Assembly (NCBI GenBank): GCA_964549335.1
Contig: CAZJUQ010000027.1
Span: forward strand, 62,001-126,000
Direction of reading: 5' to 3'
DNA from: Sulfidibacterium sp964549335
Lineage (GTDB): Bacteria; Bacteroidota; Bacteroidia; Bacteroidales; F082
DNA: 64,000 nucleotides
The notes below the pieces were generated by a model. The model was not told the DNA's origin. It searched no databases and worked only from the letters and a program-made list of their open reading frames with translations. The stretch's first letter is position 1. Each line of letters opens with the position of its first letter. Of this stretch, positions 43,428 to 49,954 are shown in pieces. Made by a program: the position numbers and the translations under genes.

Positions 43428-44504
43428 GTGGATATTGACAAAAGAATTAAAGAGTTATCGGGCTCTTTTGGTAACAGGAAGGTAAATATCCTTTTTGTTT
43501 CGGGAAATCACTACCGTAGTTTTATTCAATACGGAATTGATAAGTTTTTGTCAAAAAACATAAATGCCGTTTACGGACCTGCATGTGTAATGTGCCAAGT
43601 AACAGCTTCCTACATTGACTTACTAATTGAAATTTCGCATATCGAAAAAGTAATACTCACGGTAAGTCCTGAATTTTTACATATAAAAGGGACGTCCTCA
43701 ACACTTGAAGAGGAACGGAAGTCGGGATATGATGTCAGGGCGCTGTACACTTTCCAGGATATTTTGCTTTTGGCAAAACATAAGCGCAGGCATAAAATTG
43801 TTTTTCCTGCATTCGGTTACGATACTGCTGCTGCAAATACTGCTGCCGCCGTGTTGCAGGCAAAGGTTGCGGGATTGTTTAATTTTACAGTTTTGAGCGA
43901 GCATAAAAATCTGCTGAAGACCCTTAACGTATGGCTGGAAAACGGAAAGAAAATCGACGGAATTATATTTACCCCCCAGGATATTGCGGTAACGGGGACA
44001 AAAGATTTGGAAATTTTATCGGCAAACAGAGAGGTTCCAGTTTCGGTTTGCGGAAATGAACGCGACGATTTATCGGAAGGACTTTATGTTACTTTAAAAA
44101 ATATTGCTTTTAAAAAAAATATTTTTTGGAAACAGGATAAATTTGAAATATTGCCTCAAGGTATTGAAAAATCACAGTTGTTGATAAACGAGGTTTTCGA
44201 TACCGGAGATGTATATTACCCCGGGCTCGGGTATATTCCTTCGGGAGGTTATTCGTTAAACGCATCATACATGTTGCATAACGCAAAAAAACGGTTGAAT
44301 TTGCAAAATCAGGCCGAACCAGGTAATTATAAAGAAAACTGTATTTGCAACGAAATAATAAACGGTAACATGTCTCCCGGAAAGTGTAATAATTTCAAAA
44401 CCGTATGCACACCGCTTAATCCTGTGGGCGGTTGTATGGCTTCGAAAGAGGGGTTGTGCAATATTGAATATTTGTACCGAAATCAGTTGCCGTACTCGTT
44501 ATAA
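43428..44504 (+). CDS. Divergent HypD-like protein lacking the essential cysteine
   Basis: A 358-residue HypD homologue, GTG start. In HypD the essential Cys (Cys41 in E. coli, in MEVCGGHTH) binds the Fe(CN)2CO unit together with HypC Cys2; here the region reads LFVSGNHYRSFIQYG, i.e. Ser25. Other active-site motifs are also changed: GFETT to GYDTA (130-134), PGHVS to PQDIA (183-187), and GFEP to CGNE (208-211). Retained are the disulphide pair in GPACVMC (Cys53, Cys56), PGLGYIPSGGY, and the C-terminal iron-sulphur cysteines (Cys305/307, 320, 327, 336, 344 in CICNEIINGN...GKCNNFKTVCTPLNPVGGCMASKEGLC). It follows hypC. Either it is a specialised partner or a functional variant; see findings. 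Confidence 0.85.
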   Translation: MDIDKRIKELSGSFGNRKVNILFVSGNHYRSFIQYGIDKFLSKNINAVYGPACVMCQVTASYIDLLIEISHIEKVILTVSPEFLHIKGTSSTLEEERKSGYDVRALYTFQDILLLAKHKRRHKIVFPAFGYDTAAANTAAAVLQAKVAGLFNFTVLSEHKNLLKTLNVWLENGKKIDGIIFTPQDIAVTGTKDLEILSANREVPVSVCGNERDDLSEGLYVTLKNIAFKKNIFWKQDKFEILPQGIEKSQLLINEVFDTGDVYYPGLGYIPSGGYSLNASYMLHNAKKRLNLQNQAEPGNYKENCICNEIINGNMSPGKCNNFKTVCTPLNPVGGCMASKEGLCNIEYLYRNQLPYSL

Positions 44505-44884
44505 AAACGTCTTAATTCCGTGGAGAGGTCTTCGAACGCCACATAATGGTTTGAGCACCCTTTGCGCGAGCATATGGAGACTCTTCCGCCTGTTGTCAAA
44601 ACAAAGGTCACCATGGGAGCACCGCATATTTTACACTCCTCTTTTACCAGCAACTCTTTATTGCAATGCGGACAGGTAAATTCAACTATCTCACCCTCTT
44701 TGAGCGGAATATCGGCTTCGTGGTCGAAACACTCGTACACCGAGCACAGACGTATTGTTCCCCTGTTGTTTTCGGTTTTTATGTTTAATTTAATGCTTGG
44801 ATGTCCGTTTAATTTTTCTTCGGTGTCCATCAACGATTTTCTGCAATGCGGACACAAGACCGATAATGATACTCTCTTTTCCAT
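44483..44884 (-). CDS. Uncharacterised zinc-ribbon protein next to the hydrogenase genes
   Basis: A 133-residue cytoplasmic protein with many paired cysteines: CPHC (11-14), a C-x4-C followed by HE (CSVYECFDHE), CPHC, CKIC, and another C-x4-C followed by His (CSRKGCSNH). The layout looks like two copies of a module CxxC...LCSxxxCxxH plus an extra CPHC, each able to hold a zinc. I do not recognise a named family. The ATG at 44884 fits best. Its 3' end overlaps the hypD-like stop by 22 bp on the opposite strand. Its position suggests a maturation or regulatory link to the hydrogenase, but this is inference. Confidence 0.7.
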   Translation of the reverse strand: MEKRVSLSVLCPHCRKSLMDTEEKLNGHPSIKLNIKTENNRGTIRLCSVYECFDHEADIPLKEGEIVEFTCPHCNKELLVKEECKICGAPMVTFVLTTGGRVSICSRKGCSNHYVAFEDLSTELRRFYNEYGN

Positions 44885-45046
44885 AATTATCTCTATTTGT
44901 TTTTTTCGAAATTTTAATTTCACTAAAATACAAATAAATTTTCTAAAATAAAGTGTTTCAATAATTTATATTAATTTCAAATTATATGGTAAAATTATTG
45001 ATAATCAAGCAGAAAATTAATTAAATGTTATTAAACAGCCAATTAA

Positions 45047-45064
45047 CTGTTAATCTATTAATAA
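45047..45064. promoter_or_regulatory. Weak Rex-like repeat upstream of the zinc-ribbon gene
   Basis: CTGTTAATCTATTAATAA, 12 of 14 half-site positions match, but the region is very AT-rich and the repeat is 163 bp from the nearest start codon. Confidence 0.25.
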
Positions 45065-45106
45065 TAAGATGGCTTTTTTAGAGATAAAATTAAAAACCGT
45101 ATTCAA

Positions 45107-45940
45107 TTACGAAAGGAAGAATATGTGTTCGGTGTTAAATAAAATTCTGAAACCCGCGTAAACAACAATTGTGATTACAATTAAAACATATGAGAGTCTG
45201 ACTTGCCTGTCGTCTTCGTCGAAATATATATTGTCGTGGTCTTTTAATCTCATGTAAATAATAAAGAGCATAACCATTAAAATTATCCACGAATAACGTT
45301 CCTGGAACAGTACACGTGGCATAAAGTAACCTACACTTAAAATGGTGCCTATTATGAAAGGCACTATAATTTGGGCGGTAAAAAAGAAAGGAAATCGTTC
45401 TTCGTCCATTTTGGAGAAATAGGAATTGGCGGAAGTTATTACCGGGCCTGTCATCACGAAAGCGGTGCCAAGCAAGCCGAAAAATCCTATCATTGCCACT
45501 ATCAGTTTTTGTGTGTCGGTAAGAAACATCCAGTTGAAAACGTGACCTATTCCCTGTTTGAATATATTGCCAATGAGCAGGTTGCTAAAGAAAAAGTTTA
45601 ATGCGTGAAAGGAAAGCCAAAGGAAAAAAACTTTTATAACGGCTTGTTCTTCCAAAAGAGAGAAGAAAGCTATCAAAGATATTAAACCTACCAAAAAAAC
45701 CAAAACCGGTCCCACACTGAAAATTGTTTTTACGGCATCGAATGTCCATTGATAAGGTTCTATGTGATAATAGACGTAATTCCAATCGAAACTAACCGTT
45801 ATGCCGAACATTGACGACATAAACAAATTTGTAAAATGGTTGATATAAAAGACCAGTAAGAACGACAATACATAAGCGGCTGTTGAGTTTGCTGCAATCG
45901 TCCAAAAATTTGCTTTTGTAAGTTTGGTATCTTTGGGCAT
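45107..45940 (-). CDS. Uncharacterised polytopic membrane protein
   Basis: A 277-residue protein with about seven TM segments (for example AAYVLSFLLVFYINHF, VGPVLVFLVGLISLIAFF, LIVAMIGFFGLLGTAFVMTG, and a C-terminal SYVLIVITIVVYAGFRILF). A hydrophilic loop HDNIYFDEDDRQVRLS precedes the last helix. No known motif is seen, and I cannot place the family; base composition matches its neighbours. It lies 73 bp downstream of the serine-palmitoyltransferase-like gene, separated by an inverted repeat. Confidence 0.75.
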   Translation of the reverse strand: MPKDTKLTKANFWTIAANSTAAYVLSFLLVFYINHFTNLFMSSMFGITVSFDWNYVYYHIEPYQWTFDAVKTIFSVGPVLVFLVGLISLIAFFSLLEEQAVIKVFFLWLSFHALNFFFSNLLIGNIFKQGIGHVFNWMFLTDTQKLIVAMIGFFGLLGTAFVMTGPVITSANSYFSKMDEERFPFFFTAQIIVPFIIGTILSVGYFMPRVLFQERYSWIILMVMLFIIYMRLKDHDNIYFDEDDRQVRLSYVLIVITIVVYAGFRILFNTEHIFFLS

Positions 45941-45962
45941 TTCAACGGGGTTTTTGTTAGCG

Positions 45963-45992
45963 AGGTAACGGCTTAGTATAAAACCGTTACCT
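45963..45992. repeat. 9-bp inverted repeat between two minus-strand genes
   Basis: AGGTAACGG / CCGTTACCT with a 12-bp loop. No T-run follows on either strand, so it is a weak terminator candidate or a protein site. Confidence 0.35.
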
Positions 45993-46013
45993 TTACAAAT
46001 ATTACGGTGTGGT

Positions 46014-47258
46014 CTAAGCGGTTTGCGCTTTCATTTCTTCGGGATAGACTCTGTTTTCCAGTTTTTCTTTAACTTCACTGAAAGCCTTTACGGTTTCTTC
46101 CACATCTTGGAGAGTATGAACGGCTGTGGGTATCAGTCTCAACATGATAACCCCTTTGGGCACAACGGGATAAACAACTATGGAGCAGAAAATATTGTAA
46201 TTTTCTCTTAAGTCGTAAGTTATTTGTGTTGCTTGGGCTACTGTTCCGTTCAAGAAAACCGGAGTTACGGGCGACTGGGTATTACCCAGGTTTAAACCTG
46301 CATCGCGCAAACCTTTTTGAAGTGCATTAACGATTTTCCAAAGGTTTTTACGGTGCGAAGAGTCGTTACGTATCATTTCGAGACGTTTCATGGCACCTAT
46401 TACCATTGGCATGGGCAATGATTTGGCATAAATTTGCGAACGCATATTATATTTCAAGAAACGTATAACCTTTGGGTCGCCGGCAACAAAGGCTCCTATT
46501 CCTGCCATCGATTTTGCGAAGGTACCGAAATAGACGTCAACCTTGTCTCTCACTCCGAAATATTCGTCGGTTCCCGAACCTGTTTCGCCCATTGTACCGA
46601 AGCCGTGAGCATCGTCAATAAGCAGGCGGAAATCGAATTTATCTTTAAGGGCGGTGATAGCGGGCAAATTACCCAAATCGCCTGCCATACCGTAAACGCC
46701 TTCGGTTATTACCAGTATGCCTCCGCCTGTTTTGTTGACAAGCTTTGTGGCACGTTCCAACTGCTTCTCAAGGTTTTCGATATCGTTGTGCGGATAAACG
46801 AAACGTTTGCCGAAATGCAACCTCATTCCGTCTATTATACATGCATGTGCTTCGGAATCGTACACTATTACATCGTTTCTGTTTACCAATGTGCTTATTA
46901 TCGATACCATTCCCTGATAGCCGTAGTTTAAAAGATAGGCGGCGGGACGACCCACGTATTCGGCAAGTTGTCTTTCGAGTTCTTCATGGTATTTTGTATT
47001 TCCCGACATCATACGGGCTCCCATGGGGTATGCCAAACCCCACTCCTTTGCCGCATCGGCATCGGCTTTTCTCACCTCGGGATGATTTGCAAGTCCCAGA
47101 TAATTATTCAAACTCCAAACAAGGCGTTCCTTGCCCATAAACATCATCCTGTTGGAAAGTTCACCCTCCAATTTGGGGAACATATAGTAACCTTCGGCTC
47201 TTTCGGCATATTTTCCGAGGGGTCCGAGATTAACTTCACATTTATCGAATAAATCCAT
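46014..47258 (-). CDS. Alpha-oxoamine synthase (serine palmitoyltransferase/cysteate acyltransferase-like)
   Basis: A 414-residue PLP enzyme of the alpha-oxoamine synthase family that condenses an amino acid with an acyl-CoA. Motifs: VWSLNNYLGLANHPEVR, MGARMMSGNTKYHEELE, YDSEAHACIIDGMRLH, ITEGVYGMAGDLG, LIDDAHGFGTMGETG (PLP Asp/His) and FGTFAKSMAGIGAFVAGD with the Schiff-base Lys. This subgroup in Bacteroidota makes the first step of sphingolipids (Ser) or sulfonolipids (cysteate). KBL and BioF are alternatives in the same family, but MDLFDKCEVNLGPLGKYAE and ending suit the SPT-like group. ATG at 47258, 28 bp after the -7 box. Confidence 0.83.
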   Translation of the reverse strand: MDLFDKCEVNLGPLGKYAERAEGYYMFPKLEGELSNRMMFMGKERLVWSLNNYLGLANHPEVRKADADAAKEWGLAYPMGARMMSGNTKYHEELERQLAEYVGRPAAYLLNYGYQGMVSIISTLVNRNDVIVYDSEAHACIIDGMRLHFGKRFVYPHNDIENLEKQLERATKLVNKTGGGILVITEGVYGMAGDLGNLPAITALKDKFDFRLLIDDAHGFGTMGETGSGTDEYFGVRDKVDVYFGTFAKSMAGIGAFVAGDPKVIRFLKYNMRSQIYAKSLPMPMVIGAMKRLEMIRNDSSHRKNLWKIVNALQKGLRDAGLNLGNTQSPVTPVFLNGTVAQATQITYDLRENYNIFCSIVVYPVVPKGVIMLRLIPTAVHTLQDVEETVKAFSEVKEKLENRVYPEEMKAQTA

Positions 47259-47285
47259 TGTTATAAATCGTTTAATTTTTTTGCG

Positions 47286-47319
47286 CAAATGTACATTAAT
47301 TTTTTTATTCGATATCAAA
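47286..47319 (-). promoter_or_regulatory. Promoter of the SPT-like gene
   Basis: TTTG (47316-47319), 22-bp spacer, TACATTTG (47286-47293) on the minus strand. Rules out the longer frame that would start at 47318. Confidence 0.6.
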
Positions 47320-47439
47320 AGAACCTTTTATATAAAAAGCCCCGGCTATACCGTGAACGGGTGTTTTTTCCCCATAATACGCAAGTAGGGTATTCACGAC
47401 TTAAAAAAATTGCGGCAACAATTAAAACAATCCGTCCGG

Positions 47440-48237
47440 TCAAATTTTTTTCATTTCAAAAAATCCGGTAATCCCAAGGCTGAAAAGAGCATAATCGTAA
47501 ATAACGGGGTCGTTGTTATTAAAAGTTTTAAGCACCGAGGTTAATTGTTCAACAGCCTTCCAGTCGTTTTGTTTTCTTTTGAGCAAACCAAGTTTACGTG
47601 CTATGTTTCCCGAATGTACATCCAAAGGAATCATAAGGTCGGCCGGGGAAACCCTTTTCCAGAGTCCGAAATCAACACCCTTGTCGTCGTTTCGTACCAT
47701 CCACCTTAAAAACATGTTTATCCTTTTTGCGGCTGAACCTTTGTGCGGGTTGGCTATGTGTTTTTCCGAACGGTTCAGATGCGGTGTTTCCAAGAGTATC
47801 TTTCGCAATCCTTCAATCCCCTCTTTCACCGAACCGTTTTTTAAATAAAATGAGGTAAAAACCTCTTCCAAACCGCCGTAATAAAGGTATATGTTTTTTA
47901 ATGCCTCTATTAAAAAGAGCAAATCGTTACCGTTGAAAGTGCGGTAAACGAAACCGGTCATCGCCCTTTTGTCGCTACCGGTGGAGTTAATTAAAAAGTC
48001 GCCCGGACGGTTTTCCATAAGCTCCATCATCTTTCTTGCCGATTTCAAAATATTGGCTCTGCGTCCCCACGATATCACCGAAGTAAGAAATCCCGAAATT
48101 TCAATATCCTCTTTTTTCGAAAACATATGAGGAATACTTACAGGATCGTTTTCGATGAAACTCAATGCGTTAAATTCGGATACTTTGTCGTCGAGAAACC
48201 CTTTAATGCTATTTCTATCTTCAATATTAATCATCAT
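47440..48237 (-). CDS. TIGR02757/DUF2400 family protein
   Basis: A 265-residue cytoplasmic protein. Family features: an N-terminal DPVSIPHMFSKKEDIEISGFLTSVISWGRR, the central HLNRSEKHIANPHKGSAAKRINMFLRWMVR, and the signature LMIPLDVHSGNIARKLGLLKRKQNDWKAVEQLT. The last part suggests a helix-hairpin-helix-like DNA-binding fold, but the activity is unknown. It has its own -7 box 8 bp from the start codon and is divergent from a haem-binding-domain gene. Confidence 0.85.
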   Translation of the reverse strand: MMINIEDRNSIKGFLDDKVSEFNALSFIENDPVSIPHMFSKKEDIEISGFLTSVISWGRRANILKSARKMMELMENRPGDFLINSTGSDKRAMTGFVYRTFNGNDLLFLIEALKNIYLYYGGLEEVFTSFYLKNGSVKEGIEGLRKILLETPHLNRSEKHIANPHKGSAAKRINMFLRWMVRNDDKGVDFGLWKRVSPADLMIPLDVHSGNIARKLGLLKRKQNDWKAVEQLTSVLKTFNNNDPVIYDYALFSLGITGFFEMKKI

Positions 48238-48244
48238 TTTCTTG

Positions 48245-48252
48245 CAAAATTA
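48245..48252 (-). promoter_or_regulatory. -7 box of the DUF2400 gene
   Basis: TAATTTTG on the minus strand, 7 bp from the ATG at 48237; implies an almost leaderless mRNA, or that the second ATG (48234) is used. Confidence 0.4.
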
Positions 48253-48295
48253 AATTTTTTGTCAAAAATTATTTAGAATTGATTTAAAATAATGG

Positions 48296-48303
48296 TATAT
48301 TTG
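48296..48303 (+). promoter_or_regulatory. -7 box of the haem-binding-domain gene
   Basis: TATATTTG, 27 bp before the ATG at 48331. The nearest TTG lies 14 bp upstream, short for a -33 element. Confidence 0.5.
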
Positions 48304-48330
48304 TAAACACAAACATTAAAAAAAAGTGTT

Positions 48331-48795
48331 ATGAAGCGTAATAAAATTTGGATAGCATTTATATTAGTAATAGTAGTTGGTTCTCAATTAATACCGGCAA
48401 AACTTCCTGATGTTAAAAGCGACAATTCCGGTGATATTATAAAATCGGGAATAGTTCCCTCAGATGTGGCCGCTTTGTTGCGAAAGGCATGTTACGACTG
48501 TCATTCCAACGAAACGGTATATCCATGGTATTCGTACGTTGCGCCTGTATCATGGCTTGTAATACGCGATGTTAACGAGGGACGTGAAGAGCTTAATTTT
48601 TCGGAGTGGGATAAATTGGAGGTTAGCAAAAAGGGCAAAAAACTGGAAGAGATTGCCGACGAGGTTTCCGAAGGTGAAATGCCAATGTTTATATATCCCC
48701 TGATGCATAAAGATGCAAAACTGAGCGGTGCCGACCGCAAACTTATAGCCGGTTGGGCAAGTCAAACCGCCGATAAGCTTTTCGGTAAACAGTAG
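48331..48795 (+). CDS. Haem-binding-domain (cytochrome c-like) exported protein
   Basis: A 154-residue protein with an uncleaved or cleaved N-terminal hydrophobic segment (IWIAFILVIVVGSQLIPA) and one CxxCH haem site (CYDCHSN; Cys54, Cys57, His58). The pattern ACYDCHSNETVYPWYSYVAPVSWLVIRDVNEGREELNFSEW, then EGEMPMFIYPLMHKDAKLS with a possible axial Met, matches the Haem_bd family. It sits in the periplasm and should carry a single c-type haem; partner unknown. The organism must therefore have a cytochrome c maturation pathway. Confidence 0.88.
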   Translation: MKRNKIWIAFILVIVVGSQLIPAKLPDVKSDNSGDIIKSGIVPSDVAALLRKACYDCHSNETVYPWYSYVAPVSWLVIRDVNEGREELNFSEWDKLEVSKKGKKLEEIADEVSEGEMPMFIYPLMHKDAKLSGADRKLIAGWASQTADKLFGKQ

Positions 48796-48869
48796 AATGT
48801 TCTTAATGGGCTCTATAATTTGCGGGTTATCCGTCAATTACATTATGGTAATTTTTTTTCTCAAAAAAT

Positions 48870-48899
48870 TTTGACAAGCGTTTCTTTTTTCTAATTTTG
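48870..48899 (+). promoter_or_regulatory. tRNA-Ser promoter
   Basis: TTTG (48870-48873), 18-bp spacer, TAATTTTG (48892-48899). The -7 box ends 5 bp before the mature tRNA 5' end, so the primary transcript starts at or just before it. Confidence 0.65.
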
Positions 48900-48904
48900 C
48901 CGCC

Positions 48905-48992
48905 GGAGAGTTGCCGGAGTGGTCGAACGGGGCGGTCTCGAAAACCGTTGTACGCGTTGCGCGTACCAAGGGTTCGAATCCCTTACTCTCCG
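48905..48992 (+). tRNA. tRNA-Ser (anticodon CGA)
   Basis: An 88-nt class II tRNA. Acceptor GGAGAGT pairs with ACTCTCC (48985-48991), discriminator G48992. The anticodon loop CTCGAAA gives CGA, which reads UCG codons. A long variable arm (TGTACGCGTTGCGCGTACC region) fits tRNA-Ser, and the T arm is AGGGTTCGAATCCCT. CCA is not encoded. Confidence 0.96.
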
Positions 48993-49003
48993 CATCAGCA
49001 AAA

Positions 49004-49029
49004 GCCCGGTTTTTCAGCCGGGTTTTTTT
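49004..49029 (+). terminator. tRNA-Ser terminator
   Basis: CCCGG (49005-49009) pairs with CCGGG (49018-49022), 8-nt loop, followed by seven T residues, 12 bp past the tRNA end. Confidence 0.8.
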
Positions 49030-49036
49030 ATTTTTG
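49029..49036 (+). promoter_or_regulatory. -7 box of the TolB-like gene, fused to the tRNA terminator
   Basis: TATTTTTG beginning on the last T of the tRNA terminator, 19 bp before the ATG at 49056. A -33 element would lie in the terminator hairpin; none matches. Confidence 0.45.
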
Positions 49037-49055
49037 CAAAAAAGTATTCCGCACT

Positions 49056-49949
49056 ATGAAATATCGAAACTTTGTTTTATTCATTACAATATTACAGCTA
49101 ACGCTTTTCAACGGTATGTTGCCGGCACAAACTTTAACCATTGACGACGCCGTATTGAAAATAGAGAGCAAGGGAAATCTCACTTTTCCCGAATGGTCGG
49201 AAGATGGCACGGAAATATTTTATCAATCGGACCAAAACGGAAATTACGATATTTATTCCTTTAACCTGAAAAACAAAACGGTAAAACGGATTACATTTTC
49301 GAAAAACGACGAACAACATCCGGCTTGGTGGTATAAACACAATGCCGTGGCTTTCGAATCGAAAAAAAACGGAATATCTTTTCTGTTTTATTACGACTTT
49401 AAGAAAAAAAGGGTGTTTCAACTGTTTAACAGAAACATCTCTTGCCGTCAACCCTCGTTCGACCCCAACGGACGGCTTGTGGCCTTCTCGGGATACGACC
49501 GTGAAACCATGCAATGGCAGCTTTTTACATACGACTTTGTTTACGACAATTTAAACCGGCTTTCGGAAGAAAAAAAAATTGCCGCATTTCCTCTTTTTTC
49601 GCCTAAAGGAAACAAACTTTTGTATCAGCCGCTTGCAGCACCGGGCGATACGGTTGCCGAAATAAAAATGGTAAACTGGTACGGAAAACCTCTTCATGCT
49701 TATGAACAAAAAGCTTTATTAAAGGTTAATTTTTCGCCCGACGAATGGCGTATATATTACGTTGATACCGTTGAGGGCGGATGTCAACTGAAAAGTATGC
49801 GAAAAGACGGAACCTCGGTTATGAATATTTCGGCGGTATATCCCGGTATCCGTTGCCCCGCCGTTTCGCCGGGAAATGATAAACTTGCCGTTTCGATAAA
49901 GAACGGTGACAAATTCAAGATTTACATATTCGACATATCAACGTTTTGA
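49056..49949 (+). CDS. Exported TolB-like beta-propeller (PD40) protein
   Basis: A 297-residue protein with a signal peptide (MKYRNFVLFITILQLTLFNGMLPAQ) and repeated WD40-like/PD40 blades: FPEWSEDGTEIFYQSDQNGNYDIYSF, ITFSKNDEQHPAWWYKHNAVAFES, SCRQPSFDPNGRLVAFSGYD, AAFPLFSPKGNKLLYQP, and CPAVSPGNDKLAVSI. Such propellers resemble TolB and DPP-IV N-domains and often mediate protein contacts in the periplasm. No peptidase domain follows. The longer frame from 48897 runs through the tRNA gene and is rejected. It converges with the TonB receptor gene, 5 bp away. Confidence 0.85.
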   Translation: MKYRNFVLFITILQLTLFNGMLPAQTLTIDDAVLKIESKGNLTFPEWSEDGTEIFYQSDQNGNYDIYSFNLKNKTVKRITFSKNDEQHPAWWYKHNAVAFESKKNGISFLFYYDFKKKRVFQLFNRNISCRQPSFDPNGRLVAFSGYDRETMQWQLFTYDFVYDNLNRLSEEKKIAAFPLFSPKGNKLLYQPLAAPGDTVAEIKMVNWYGKPLHAYEQKALLKVNFSPDEWRIYYVDTVEGGCQLKSMRKDGTSVMNISAVYPGIRCPAVSPGNDKLAVSIKNGDKFKIYIFDISTF

Positions 49950-49954
49950 GGCTT

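Noticed and set aside
43421..43430. TTTCACGTG at the hypD-like start, resembling half of a parS site
   Set aside because: The second half (AAACA) is missing and it is far from parAB; no full parS was found in the window.
47333..47372. GC-rich hairpin after the DUF2400 gene as a terminator
   Set aside because: The stem is only 4-5 bp with a long loop; the evidence is too weak to list it.
48897..49055. N-terminal extension of the TolB-like protein frame through the tRNA gene
   Set aside because: It would be translated from tRNA-Ser and a terminator; the signal peptide begins at the ATG at 49056.
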